A stretch of DNA of 64,000 nucleotides from Mycoplasmoides pirum ATCC 25960 (GTDB lineage: Bacteria > Bacillota_I > Bacilli_A > Mycoplasmatales > Mycoplasmoidaceae), in the NCBI RefSeq assembly GCF_000685905.1, contig NZ_JMKZ01000001.1, forward strand, positions 186,001-250,000, written 5' to 3'. Below the pieces are notes generated by a model. The model was not told where the DNA came from. It saw nothing but the letters and a program-made list of their open reading frames with translations, and did not search any database. Made by a program: the position numbers and the translations under genes. This document shows, in pieces, positions 46,137 through 59,837 of this stretch (position 1 is the stretch's first letter; the number at the start of each line of letters is the position of its first letter).

Positions 46137-46944
46137 CTTAACAGAATTAATTTATTTTTATAGAAGTTGTATTAAACTCTAAAATTTATTATTGAAATTT
46201 ATAAAAAATTAATAATTAAGATAAAACTTTTATGATGTCTAAAAAATATTGTTTTAATGCTAATTCCTAACATAATTGAACTTCTTTATCAACAACACAA
46301 ATAAAAAATTACCCAAGATTACAAGATGATTATTTTTTAAAATTAACACTTTAAATTATTTTCTGTAAGAATGTTGTTAATGTTTTTTCTAAATTATCTA
46401 ATCTATTTTCTATATTAAATATTCTTGGTTCAAAGAGATGAATATTTCATTCTTTAAATCAAGCAAGCATTTTAGGTTTTTTCTTTTTTCTAAAATTAAA
46501 ATCTGTTTTTTGCGATCTTCAGCAATTTTGGTTAATTTTTCATTTGATACTTTTTAAACATCTATGCATATCTTTTAAAGCAGAATTAGTCACCATTTAA
46601 AAAAAAGTTAAACTTCTCAAATTAGGTAATTAAAACTAATCTAAAGTTAATAAATTATTTATAAACTATTATTTTTTTACATTTCCATAACAGCATAGAA
46701 AGCAAACAGATTTATAATTTTTTCTTATCTTAATTTATATTAAGAAACGATTTTTATATTTTGCAAGGAATTCTTTTTGTAGAAAATTATTTAAATAATT
46801 AATATAAATAAATTTAATAAGTAAAAAGTATGTTAGTTTAAATTAGTATGAATTTCATTATGTGTTGTAAATTACAAATAAAATAAAGAGTAAAACAAAT
46901 TAATATAAACATTCTTGAATTAATTAAGATTTTGAAATTATAAA
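46137..46944. other. Long AT-rich gap, degenerate sequences
   Basis: Contains an 81-codon minus-strand ORF (46351-46596) and short plus-strand fragments (46225-46355) interrupted by stops, e.g. a frame reading HNWTSLSTTQIKNYPRLQDD. This looks like decayed coding DNA. Between 46600 and 46930 I see nothing. Confidence 0.5.
46351..46596 (-). CDS. Hypothetical 81-residue protein, doubtful
   Basis: Open only with TGA as Trp. Basic N-terminal two-thirds (LKSIKWKINQNCWRSQ, FRKKKKPKML) then an amphipathic helix FNIENRLDNLEKTLTTFLQ that resembles the coiled-coil ends of the M. pneumoniae DUF16-like families. No good SD. It may be a relic of a larger gene. Function unknown. Confidence 0.35.
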
Positions 46945-46971
46945 TTAGCACTTTAACACATAGAGTGCTAA
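46945..46971 (+). promoter_or_regulatory. CIRCE operator (HrcA binding site) of clpB
   Basis: TTAGCACTT-N9-GAGTGCTAA: the CIRCE inverted repeat with one deviation (T for C at base 9). It sits just upstream of a TATACT -10 box (46985-46990), so HrcA bound here would block the promoter. Expression should rise on heat shock. Confidence 0.93.
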
Positions 46972-47013
46972 TTTATGTTAAAATTATACTAGAACTTAAT
47001 AAGGAGGATAGTT

Positions 47014-49161
47014 ATGTTTGCAAATTTTAAACCTGCAGATAATGACAAAAATATTTTAAAACAATTTGGTCGCAATCTAAATGATGAAGTTGTTAAAAAT
47101 AAAATAGATCCTGTTATTGGGCGTGATGATGAGATTAGAAGACTAATTGAAATAATTAGTCGGAAGAATAAAAATAATCCTGTTTTAATAGGTGAACCAG
47201 GTGTAGGGAAAACTGCAATTGTGGAAGGTTTTGCAAAAAGAGTTGTAAGTGGAGATGTACCTGATAATTTAAAGGATGTTGAAATCATTGAATTATCGTT
47301 ATCTTCAATCATAGCAGGCACACAATTTCAAGGACAATTTGAACAACGTTTAAATTCAATATTAAAACAAGTTAAAGATTCTAATGGTCAAATAATTTTA
47401 TTTATTGATGAAATTCACCAATTAGTTGGTATGGGCCGAAATGCTTCTAATAGCGCCATGGATGCAGCAAACATTTTAAAACCAATGATGGCTAGAGGCG
47501 ATATTAGAATAATTGGGGCTACAACTTTAAAAGAATATAGACAATATATTGAAAAAGATGGTGCACTAGAAAGAAGAATGCAAAAAATTCTTGTAAATGA
47601 ACCAACTAAACAAGAAGCTTTAACAATTATGCGTGGTCTAAAAGAACGTTGAGAAATTTTTCACAAAGTTAAAATTTTAGATAGTGCTTTAGTTTCTGTT
47701 GTTGAATTATCTGATAGATATATTTCAGATCGATATTTGCCAGATAAAGCAATTGATTTAATAGATGAAGCTGCTGCTAAAATCAAAACCCAAATGCATT
47801 CACAACCAGCAGAATTAGATGATTTGAATCGAAAAATAATTCATTTGGAAACTGAACTAGCTGCAATTAAGAAAGATAAAGAATATTTAGAAGTTAATAC
47901 TAATAGGTTAAATCAAATTCAATCTGAATTAAAAGATCTAAAGCAACGTCAAAAAGTTTTATATACAGAATGAGTTAATCAAAAAGAAGCTTATGAAAAA
48001 ATTATTTCATTAAAAGAAGCTATTAATTCAACAACATTAAAAATTGAAAAATTACAAACTGAAGGATTGTATACTGAAGCATCTAAATTATTGTATGTAG
48101 AATTACCTAAATTAAAAAAAGATTTAGAAGTTGCTAATGAACATGCAAAAAACATTAAACATGATTTATTTAAAACAACAATTACAGAAAATGAAATTGC
48201 CGAAGTTATTTCTGCACAAACTGGAATACCTTTAAAAAAATTATTGGAATCAGATAAAGCAAAACTTTTAAATTTAAAAACTGAAATGCAAAAAAGAGTT
48301 AAAGGCCAAGATGATGCATTAGAAAAAGTTGTAGGTGCTGTTTTAAGGGGCAGAGCTAAAATAGGTGATCCTAATAGACCAATTGGTTCATTTTTATTTT
48401 TAGGTCCAACAGGAGTTGGTAAAACTGAAGTTGCTAAAACTTTGGCTTACAATTTGTTTGATAGTGAAAAAGCAATGTTACGCTTTGATATGTCTGAATA
48501 CATGGAAAAACATTCAGTATCTAAATTAATAGGTGCTCCTCCAGGTTATATTGGTTATGAACAACCAGGAGTTTTAAGTGAAGCAGTTCGCCGATATCCA
48601 TATAGTGTTATCTTATTAGATGAAATCGAAAAAGCACATGTTGACGTTTTGAATTTATTTTTACAAATATTAGATGATGGAATTTTAACTGATTCCCAAG
48701 GTCATATAGTTAACTTTAAAAACACAATTATTATTATGACTTCTAATGTTGGTTCACAAGCTGTATTGAATAATAAAAAAGCTGATGCTTTAATAGAAAT
48801 TCAAAAAGTTATGCGTCCAGAGTTTATTAATAGAATAGATGAAGTTGTTGTTTTTAATGAATTGACTGATATAGATTATGATCAAATTATTGATCGTTTG
48901 TTACAAGAATTATGTATTAGATTGCAATCGCAAAATATTTTCATATCAGTTTCAAGAGAACTTAGAGAAATGATTAGAATTAAAGGTGCTGATCGTCAAT
49001 TTGGTGCAAGACCATTAAAAAGATATATTCAAAGAACTATTGAAAACTATTTGGCTGAACAAATTATTGCAGGTAATATCCATAAGAACACAATGTATTA
49101 TTTGTCTATAAACAATAATGGCAAAATTGTTTTAAATTTACAAAACAAATTGAAATCTTAA
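47014..49161 (+). CDS. clpB: ClpB disaggregase, short form without N-domain
   Basis: A heat-shock AAA+ disaggregase working with DnaK. 715 aa, against about 857 in E. coli: the N-terminal Clp-N repeats are absent and the protein begins at the NBD1 linker ([17 protein letters not shown] equivalent, with [11 protein letters not shown] at residues 29-39). NBD1 Walker [10 protein letters not shown], Walker [10 protein letters not shown]; a coiled-coil M-domain (about residues 255-385); NBD2 Walker [10 protein letters not shown] and [19 protein letters not shown]. This shorter ClpB is usual in mycoplasmas. The CIRCE upstream gives HrcA control. Confidence 0.97.
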
Positions 49162-49167
49162 CATAAA

Positions 49168-49212
49168 TATATATTTGATAGTTTATAGTGATATTATATA
49201 TATGTTTTAAAA
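49168..49212 (+). terminator. Weak terminator-like hairpin after clpB
   Basis: AACATAAATATATA pairs imperfectly with TATATATATGTT and a short T run follows. Confidence 0.35.
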
Positions 49213-49254
49213 TGAAAATTTATAGAACGATATTAAATATCATGGAGTCCTTCA

Positions 49255-50649
49255 ATGAAAGTAATTGTAGTAGGAATTAATCATGCAGGGACATCTGCTA
49301 TCAGAACTTTGTTAACACAAAATCCAAGTGTTGAAGTAGTAGCATTTGACCGCAATGACAATATTTCTTTTTTAGGCTGTGGAATTGCTTTAACAGTTAG
49401 TGGTGTAGTTCAAAATATTAATGATTTATTTTATTCTAATCCAGAACAACTAACAGGCATGGGTGCAAAGATTCATATGCGCCATGATGTATTACAAGTT
49501 AATCCTGATAAAAAAACAGTAACAGTTAAAAATTTAGATAACAATCAAACATTTGATGAAACATATGACAAATTGATTTTAGCTGCTGGTTCTTGACCAA
49601 TTTGTACACCAGGTATTGACTTAGATTTTCAATCAAAATATTGTGGTGATATCAAAAATTTAGTTGCATGTAAAACTTTCCAACATGCTCAAGAAATTAT
49701 TGAAAATATGAAAAATCCTGAAATTCGTAGTGTGGCAGTAATTGGTTCAGGTTATATTGGAATTGAATTAGCTGAAGCTGCAGCAATTAGAAATAAACAA
49801 GTAACAATTATAGATATGCTTCCTCAACCAGCTGGTTCATATTATGATCCTGAGTTTACTAATGATTTAACAACTGCGATGGAAAAACACAATGTAAAAG
49901 TAATGATGGATACAAAAGTTACAGAATACATTGTTGATAAAAAAGATCGTGTTATTAAAGGAATTAATACTTCAAATGGAAAAGTTGATGCAGATTTAGT
50001 TATCTTGGCAATCGGTTTTAAACCAAATACTCATTTATTACCAAATGCTGATAAAGTTAAAAATGGTGCATATATTGTTAATAAATACACAGAAACAAGT
50101 ATTCCTGATATATATGCTATTGGTGGTAATTGTGCTTTATTTAATGCTGCTACAGGTCAACATCAAAATATAGATTTAGCAACTAACGCAGTAAAAACAG
50201 GAATTGTAGCTGCAAGCAATATTAATGGCAATAAAAATGTTTGCATTGAAAGTATTGTTGGAACAAATGCTATTAGTGTATTTGGTTTAAATTTAGCTAG
50301 CACAGGTGTTTCTGAAGAAACAGCAAAACGTATGGGAATGGATGTTTTAAGTTCATATTATGAAGATAATGATCGTCCAGAATTCATGAATACTTTTGAA
50401 AAAATTAAATTTAAACTTGTTTATGATAAATCAACTTTAAGATTAGTTGGTGCTCAAATTGGCTCTAGCAAAAATGCAAATCATACAGAAATTATTTATT
50501 ACTTGGCATTAGCAATTCAAAAGAATATGACAATTTTAGATTTAGCATTTGCAGATGTTTATTTCTTGCCTCATTTCAACAAACCATTTAATTTTGTTTT
50601 AGCAGCTATTTTGAAAGCTTTGAACTTAAATTATTTTGATAAAAAATAG
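49255..50649 (+). CDS. nox: NADH oxidase (water-forming)
   Basis: FAD enzyme reducing oxygen to water with NADH, 464 aa. FAD-binding VVVGINHAGTSAIRTLL; the redox-active Cys42 in SFLGCGIAL; the NADH-binding GSGYIGIELAEAAA near residue 157; second FAD motif YAIGGNCALFN. It lies between clpB and the PDH operon and re-oxidises the NADH from GAPDH and PDH. Separate terminator. Confidence 0.96.
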
Positions 50650-50672
50650 TTAAATTTTATTTAATTTTTTTA

Positions 50673-50709
50673 AACAGCAACTTATCAAGTCTAAGTTGTT
50701 GTTTTTTTA
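50673..50709 (+). terminator. Terminator of nox
   Basis: AACAGCAACTTA / TAAGTTGTTGTT stem with G-T pairs and T7. Confidence 0.85.
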
Positions 50710-50743
50710 TATACATAACTAATATATTTTATTTTTTTTGTTA

Positions 50744-50749
50744 TATAAT
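50744..50749 (+). promoter_or_regulatory. -10 box of pdh operon
   Basis: TATAAT followed by a ~55-nt leader and SD AAAGGAAA. Confidence 0.6.
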
Positions 50750-50810
50750 TTGATTGCTTACACAAATATAAAATTCGATGCATTTTATATTTAATAAAAG
50801 GAAATATTTA

Positions 50811-51890
50811 ATGTCAATTCTTGTAAAAAGTAGAATCCCTGAAGTCCTATTTCAGGTTTTAGATACAAATGGTAATTTTATTGATCGAAATTACGTTCCA
50901 AAGTTAAGTGTGAACAAAGTTAAAGAAGCATATTATTGAATGAATCTTAGTCGTGAACGCGATAAGAAAATGTTAATGTGACAAAGAACTGGAAAAATGT
51001 TAACGTTTGCTCCATGTATGGGAGAAGAAGCTTTACAATTAGGCACATCTTTAGCAATGCAACAAGGTGATTGGTTGTTACCAGCTTTTCGTTCTGATTG
51101 TATGATTGCGCATCGTCAAGTTCCTTTGCACAAAATTTTTTTATATTGATTAGGTAGTGAAAAAGGTAGTACTTACGATAAGAATTTAAACGTTCTTCCA
51201 GTTAATATCACAATTGGAGCTCAAATTTCTCAAGCTGCTGGTGTTGGTTATGCTCTTAAACTAAAAGGCTTAAAAAATGCTGCGGTTACTTTTATTGGTG
51301 ATGGTGGAACTGCTGAAGGTGAATTTTATGAAGCAATTAATATGGCTGCAATTCACAAATGAAATACATTATTTTGTATTAATAATAATCAATATGCTAT
51401 TTCAACAAGAACCGACAAAGAATCAGCAATTAAAGATTTGTCATTAAAAGCAGTTGCTTTTGACATTCCAAGAATTCGTGTTGATGGAAATGATTTATTT
51501 GCTTCATATGATGCTGCATTAGATGCATTAACATATGTTCGTAATGGTTTTGGTCCTGTTTTAATTGAATTTGTTACATATCGTCAAGGTCCACATACAA
51601 CTTCTGATGATCCGACAATTTATAGAACACAACAAGAAGTTGATGAAGCTTTAGTTAAAGATCCAATTGAACGTCTTCGCAAATGATTGATGAACAATGG
51701 CTATTGAAGCATTAATGATGAAAATGAAATGAAACAACGCATTGAAAATTTAATTGCTTCTGAATATGCTATTGCACAACAACAAATGATAACAACTGTC
51801 GATGAAATTTTTGATAATCAATATGCTGAAATGGATGATGATCTTATCCAACAAAAAGCAATTGCTAAACATTACTTTGAAAATCGATAG
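50811..51890 (+). CDS. pdhA: Pyruvate dehydrogenase E1 alpha
   Basis: ThDP-dependent decarboxylation of pyruvate, with PdhB. 359 aa. The ThDP motif starts GDGGTAEGEFYEAINMAA and ends in NNNQYAIST; the phosphate region YRQGPHTTSDDPTIYR is the conserved E1-alpha active-site loop. First gene of pdhABCD. Six in-frame TGA codons read as Trp. SD AAAGGAAAT. Confidence 0.98.
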
Positions 51891-51910
51891 TAAACCTAAG
51901 GAAATAGATT

Positions 51911-52894
51911 ATGAGCAAAACAATAACAGTTAATAATATTGAAGCTTTAAATAATGCTTTAGATATTGCATTAGGAACTGATTCTAATGTTGTTTTATAT
52001 GGTGAAGATGCTGGATTTGAAGGTGGTGTTTTTAGAGCCACTAAAGGTTTACAAGCAAAATATGGTGATAAACGAGTTTGAGACTCACCAATTGCTGAAG
52101 CTGCAATAGTTGGTTCTGCAATTGGTGCTAGTATGGCTGGATTAAAACCAATTGTTGAAATTCAATTTTCAGGTTTTAGTTTTCCTTCAATGATGCAATT
52201 GTTTTCACACGCTGCAAGATTCAGAAATAGAACTCGTGGAATTCGAAATGTTCCGATAGTAGTAAGAATGCCTATGGGCGGCGGAATTAAAGCTTTAGAA
52301 CATCATAGTGAAACTTTAGAAGCGTTGTATTCACATATTCCTGGTTTGAAAGTTGTAATGCCAGCAACGCCTTACGACACAAAAGGATTAATGCTTGCTG
52401 CAATCAATGATCCAGATCCAGTTGTTTTCTTTGAACCTAAACGTGTATATCGTGCTTATCGTCAAACTATTCCTGAAGTTCCATATCAAGTTAAAATTGG
52501 TGAAGCTAATATTATTCAACCAGGAAATGAAATTACGATGGTTACTTATGGACCAAATGTAATTGATTGTTGAAATTTAATTAATTCACCTGAGATTGCC
52601 AGCAAATATTCAATTGAGTTAATTGATTTAAGAACAATTAAACCATGAGATCAAAATACAGTTTTAAATTCAGTATGTAAAACAGGACGTTTGATTGTTG
52701 TTCATGAAGCAGTTAAATCATTTGGTGTTGGTGCTGAAATTATTGCTACAGTTAACGACAAAATTTTCAATTACTTAAAAACTGCTCCAAAACGAGTTAC
52801 AGGTTTTGATATAACTGTACCTTTAGCTAAAGGTGAGCAAATTCAATTTTCATTAGAAAATCGTATTAAAGATGCTTTAAGTCAAATGAAATAA
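51911..52894 (+). CDS. pdhB: Pyruvate dehydrogenase E1 beta
   Basis: 327 aa. GEDAGFEGGVFRATKGLQ at the start, the catalytic/structural region EAAIVGSAIGASMAGLKPIV and the HHSETLEALYSHIPGLKVVM stretch, ending with EIIATVNDKIFNYLK. It forms an alpha2beta2 E1 with PdhA. It lies 20 nt after pdhA with a weak SD (AAGGAAATAG). The 26-nt gap to pdhC carries AAAGAGG. Confidence 0.98.
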
Positions 52895-52920
52895 TATTTT
52901 TATAAAGAGGTTTATGACAT

Positions 52921-53439
52921 ATGTTCGAATTTAAATTTACAGATATTGGTGAAGGTTTAGAAGAAGGAAAGATTTGTAATATCTTGATCCAAGTTGGTCA
53001 ACAAGTTAAAGAAGGTGACCCTGCTTTTAGTGTTGAAACAGATAAAGTAACAACTGATATTCCATCACCAGTTGATGGTATAGTTAGTAAAATTTTAGTT
53101 AATAATGATGATCAAATACATGTGGGTCAAGTATTAGCATATATTGATACAAATGTTAGTGCTTCATCCGGAAATAACAATTTGCATACTCAAGTTGCTA
53201 ACCAAGTACCTAATACTTCATTTGCGCCAACACCAGCTCCAAGTTTTGCAACAGCTCCAGCTCCAACATCAACTTTTACTCCTACTTTCACACCAAATCC
53301 ATCTCCTGCTCCAATGCCAACATTTAATCCAACACCAACAAATGTAGAATCAGCACCAACTGAATCAGCATCAGTTGTTGGTGAAGTTAAAACTTCAAAT
53401 AAAGTTTTACCATTATTTGGTAGTCAGAAATTATTTTAA
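52921..53439 (+). CDS. pdhC: E2 N-terminal half: lipoyl domain and Pro/Ala linker
   Basis: 172 aa. A complete lipoyl domain with the modified Lys42 in VETDKVTTDIPSPVDG, followed by a ~70-residue Pro/Ala/Thr linker (residues 92-155). It then stops at TAA 53437, before the peripheral-subunit-binding and catalytic domains, which continue in another frame five bases later. In other mycoplasmas this is one ~400-residue E2. Either a natural split, a one-base frameshift (or sequencing error) near 53421-53440, or programmed frameshifting. LplA encoded at 55707 would lipoylate Lys42. Confidence 0.85.
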   Translation: MFEFKFTDIGEGLEEGKICNILIQVGQQVKEGDPAFSVETDKVTTDIPSPVDGIVSKILVNNDDQIHVGQVLAYIDTNVSASSGNNNLHTQVANQVPNTSFAPTPAPSFATAPAPTSTFTPTFTPNPSPAPMPTFNPTPTNVESAPTESASVVGEVKTSNKVLPLFGSQKLF

Positions 53440-53444
53440 AAAAT

Positions 53445-55692
<2,248 letters not shown>

Positions 55693-55706
55693 ATCTTTAT
55701 AAATAC

Positions 55707-56714
55707 ATGTCTTGATTTTTATCTACATCATCATTAAATCCTTATATTAATGCAGCAACAGAAGAATACTTATTAAAAAATTTTGATTCAAAGAACGAAC
55801 CAATCATTTATTTGTGAAGAAATGATAATACGATTGTAATTGGTAGAAATCAAAATCCTTTAAAAGAGATAAATTTAGAATCTGTACAAAATGATCATGT
55901 TAACTTATTTCGTCGTTTGTCTGGCGGCGGCACAGTTTACCATGATTTAGGTAATTTAAATTATTCATTCATTAATAAAACCAACATTAGCAAACCTAAT
56001 AGTTATAAGGATTTAGCGATTCCAATAATAGATTTTTTAAATTCTATTGGAGTTAAAGCTGAATTTAAAGGTAGAAATGATATTGAAATTGATGGTAAAA
56101 AAATAAGCGGAAATGCTCAATATATTTATCAAGATAAATTATTGCATCATGGAACATTATTATTTAGTTTAAATCAAAATAAATTATCTAAGTATTTAAA
56201 TGTTGATCCTAGTAAAATTCAAGCTAAAGGTATTGATTCTATAAAAAAAAGAATAACAAATATATCAGAACATTTACCTAGAAATTTTGATTGAGATATT
56301 GATATTTTTATAGACAAAATATCTAATTGATTTTTAAAAAATAATGATTGTAAGCCAATAGTTTTAGATGAATTTGCAAAAAAAATAATTGAAGACAGAG
56401 CAAAAAATCATTTTTCAAGTTGAGATTGAAATTATGGTAATTTGGATGAAGCAACTTTTTTAAATAAAAAAAGATTTCAAGGTGGCAATTTAGAAGTTTA
56501 TTTAATTGTTAAAAATGGACTAATAAAAAAAATTAATTTTATTGGTGATTTTTTAAGTGTTAAAGATATTAATGATCTTGAAGAAAAATTTGTAAATAAA
56601 AAATATAATATTCAACAAGTTAATCTAATACTTAGTCAATTTGATTTAAAAGATTATTTTGGACAAATTAGTAAAAATGAAATTTTAACGGTGATGTTTG
56701 ACAATGGAAAATAA
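55707..56714 (+). CDS. lplA: Lipoate-protein ligase A
   Basis: Attaches exogenous lipoate to Lys42 of the E2 lipoyl domain. 335 aa, with both the catalytic (LFRRLSGGGTVYHDLGNLNY) and C-terminal accessory domains. KISGNAQYIYQDKLLHHGTL follows the family pattern. Start MSWFLSTSSLNPYINAATEE is typical. It is the fifth functional part of the pdh operon. Confidence 0.96.
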
Positions 56715-57075
56715 TAATAAAAACTATTGTGATGTTCTTTTGAATTACTTAAATTCATTAGTAAATGAAAAAGAATTTCTTGTTTATTTAGAACAAAATT
56801 CATTTCCAAATATTGATGAATTAAAAGACGATGAACAATTGTTTGAAATTTGTACAGATTTAAATAAATATTTAATTGATACAAAAAAAGATTTGTTTCA
56901 GCAATTTCAAACAATTGTTAATAATTTTTATAGTGAAAATAACAATTTATCTTTTATCTTGTTTTCAAGTTTATTGACTAGATTATTTGGTCCTATAGCT
57001 GATTATTATGAAATAAAAAATAATTTGGAATTAGTTGTTTTTTTGCGTGAAGAAGCTTACAAATTAAAAAAATAA
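56704..57075 (+). CDS. Small acidic protein linked to lplA, unknown
   Basis: 123 aa, largely helical and acidic, no membrane span. It overlaps the lplA end by 11 bases, so it is translated with it. ATG 56704 is taken; TTG 56698 gives two more residues. The patch ILFSSLLTRLFGPIADYYEI looks like a buried core. No known family recognised. Confidence 0.7.
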   Translation: MENNNKNYCDVLLNYLNSLVNEKEFLVYLEQNSFPNIDELKDDEQLFEICTDLNKYLIDTKKDLFQQFQTIVNNFYSENNNLSFILFSSLLTRLFGPIADYYEIKNNLELVVFLREEAYKLKK

Positions 57076-57076
57076 A

Positions 57077-58393
57077 TTAATTTAATTTTTTGTTTTTAAT
57101 ATTGATGTGCAGTTTTTCTATTTGTTTAAAACAATAAAGTTTAAAGTGAGTTATTGAATAAACTAATCCAAAAGTAAATAATGCGCAAGGAATTAATATT
57201 CAACCTCAAATATTTTTATTTACACTTGAACCAACTATTAATTGCTGATTATTATTAAAAGCAATATCAAAATTTAAAATGACTTTAAAAAAAATTAAAC
57301 CTATAAGCATTCTTGATATAACACCAACAAGCATTATTTGGTCAGAAATAAAGGATTGATGTTTTTCATTAATTACATTAATTTTATGGATAAAATTGCT
57401 AGGTTCTTTTTTTGATTTAAACGATGCACATATATTTATAAATAAGATATTAAGAATTAGAACATGTAGCGAGCATGCACCAGTTCCTATATAGAAGGTG
57501 TTAAATGATTTTTTTATTAAAAAATCAGTTGTAGTTTCTATAACAAAGAATGATAAACAAATACTTAAAAAAATAGTTAATGCTATTTTTCAAGGAATGA
57601 CCTTTGTGTATTTACGAACATAAAAACCAGCAACAAATAAATAACAAATTAAATATCAACTTGTAAATATATTTATATAGTTGTATCAAGGCATTTGTTC
57701 TTTAAAACTTGGATTTGCTTTAAAGGTATCTTCTCATGTAGATAAAAAAACAGCAACAACAGTTAAAATAACAACAAATGTTGTGCATGTTGAAAATTTC
57801 ATTTTATTCATGAAATTAAATATGAATGGAGCAATTAAAGCAAAAAAGAAAAATATAATTGGAAATATTGTGCCAAATGTATGAAAATTTTGTGTTGGAA
57901 CTAATGTATATAATATTAGAAAACCATATCAATTATTTGGATTATTAGTTCAACCATAATTACTTTGAGATAAACTATTAAACTGATCTAATTTGGAGCA
58001 ACAAACATTACTTAAAAAATTAGGATTAGTATTTTGAAAAATGGCATATGATATACATCCAATAATAATTATTCAAAATGAATAAAAGAAATATGTATAG
58101 TAAAATTTAGATTTTCCCTTAATTCAACTATGTCATGAAATATGATAATGTGTATAAAAATCATAACCCATTATAAAACCTGTTGCAGTCAAACCTATGC
58201 TTGTTGTTGGTCAAACAATTAAATTTAAAAAAATTTTAAATGCTTCACTATAATAAGGTGTAAATTGCAACAAAACAATATTTAAAATGTTTGAAAACAT
58301 TAAATACAATCTTGCAAAATTTAATGCTCTTAAATTTGGTGTTAAATGACTATTAGTATATGAATCCTGAAAACCAAAGTTAATGTTTTTCAT
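57077..58393 (-). CDS. Polytopic membrane protein, possible acyltransferase-3 type
   Basis: 438 aa with about nine or ten predicted spans and little extramembrane sequence. The pattern (short N-terminus with ARLYLMFSNILNIVL, then a span TTSIGLTATGFIMGYDF, and later FIFNFMNKMKF) vaguely resembles membrane acyltransferases of the OafA class, but the diagnostic His/Arg residues are not clear. AGAGAT precedes the ATG. It is transcribed against lplA and ends next to it (2 nt). Function unproven. Confidence 0.7.
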
Positions 58394-58585
58394 ATCTCTT
58401 TTATTCTAAATACTACTTATATAATTTAATTATCAAAAATTGTGTTTTAATATTTAAATTTTGATAAATACTTAAAGTATTTTACCACCATTTAATTTTA
58501 TTCTTATAGAAAGTTAAGTGCTTTGTAAATTTTAAAATACTTAATTTTTGATTATTTTAAATAAAATTAGTAATTTCTTTTACGA

Positions 58586-58591
58586 TATAAT
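58586..58591 (+). promoter_or_regulatory. -10 box of the methyltransferase gene
   Basis: TATAAT only 12 nt before the ATG, which implies an almost leaderless mRNA. Confidence 0.5.
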
Positions 58592-58602
58592 TTTTTAATG
58601 TT

Positions 58603-59824
58603 ATGAACAAAGAAATAAAATTATTTGAAGCATTTGCTGGCATTGGTTCACAATTCAAAGCCTTAAAAGAAATTTCTAATTTAAAAAAATGAATTATAAG
58701 ACCTGTAGGCATAATTGAATGATATATAGATGCAATAATAGCTTATATGGAAATTCATTACTCAAAAGAAACCAAGAATTTTAAAATGAATTCTTTTTTT
58801 AATTTAACTTCTTTGTCCTTATCAAGTGATTCAAAACATCCAATATCTAATAAATATTTAGAAAATTTGAATAATTCACACACACACACACACTAAAAAC
58901 AACTACTACAATTTAATTTGTAAATATATTCTTGCTAGTAAAAAAATAGCTAATAATTTGTTTGATATAACAAAAGTAAGTTACAAAGATATTCCAAAAA
59001 ATATTGATATTTTTACATATTCATTTCCTTGTCAAGATTTATCCATTCAAGGAAAACAAAAAGGAATGGCAAAAAATTCCAACACAAGAAGTGGTTTACT
59101 TTGAGAAGTTGAAAGAATTTTTAAAGATATTAATAAAAATTTTAAACAAACAGAAAAACCTAAATATCTATTGCTTGAAAATGTAAAAAATATAGTTAGT
59201 CAAAAGCATATAGATTCATATAATTTGTGATTGATTTTTTTAGAAAAAATAGGTTATGTTTCAAAAACATATATTTTAAATTCATCAAATTTTGGTTCAG
59301 CTCAAAATAGAGAACGAGTATTTTGTTTATCGGTGCGAAAAGATTTTAAGGAAAAAATAAAATTTAATTTTCCTTTTTTTGAAAAAACAAAAATTCAAAA
59401 CAAAATATTAAAAAACATTTTATTGAAAAAATTTAACAATGATCAATATACATTATTAAATTTTGATAAATTTCAATTAACTAATAAGAAAAAATCAAAT
59501 TCTGGAATTTATAAATCTACCTTGAAAAATTATACTAATTTTCATTCAGAAGCATATGTTTATTATCCATCAGGTATTGGTCCAACCTTAACTGCCTCAG
59601 GTGCTAATAGTAGATTAAAAATTGTTTTTAATAACAATCAAAAAAAACCGAAAATTAGATACATGCAACCAATAGAAGCATATCAATACATGGGTTTTGA
59701 TATTAATGACTATGAAAAAGTAAAAAAAACTAAATTGTTGTCAGATACAAAAATTATTTATACAGCAGGAAATTCTATTTCTGTTGAAATATTAAAAGAA
59801 ATTTTTAAAAATTTAGTTTTTTAG
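58603..59824 (+). CDS. C5-cytosine DNA methyltransferase, out of frame at a (CA)8 tract (OFF)
   Basis: Would be about 407 aa when read through. The first frame (97 codons) carries motif I, LFEAFAGIGSQ, and motif II GIIEWYIDAIIAYMEIH, then enters a CA tract and stops at TAA 58894. The remaining motifs, all intact, lie in the +1-offset frame: IV YSFPCQDLSIQG (catalytic Cys near 144), VI LLENVKNI, VIII GSAQNRERVF, IX YMQPIEAYQYMGF, X TAGNSISVEIL. Adding one CA unit or losing two joins the frames. A recognition domain (TRD) lies between VIII and IX; the target is unknown. Adjacent to the nuclease gene. Confidence 0.9.
58877..58893 (+). repeat. (CA)8C dinucleotide tract inside the methyltransferase gene
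   Basis: 17 bases of uninterrupted CA repeat encoding alternating His-Thr; the only long simple repeat in the coding part of this window. Confidence 0.95.
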
Positions 59825-59837
59825 ATTGTTTGCATTT

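Noticed and set aside
53144-53347. 67-codon ORF inside pdhC, Gln/Leu-rich
   Set aside because: Wrong-frame reading of the Pro/Ala/Thr linker of E2.
57681-57884. Plus-strand ORF opposite the polytopic membrane protein
   Set aside because: The minus-strand frame is open for 438 codons with clear membrane spans; the plus ORF is its shadow.
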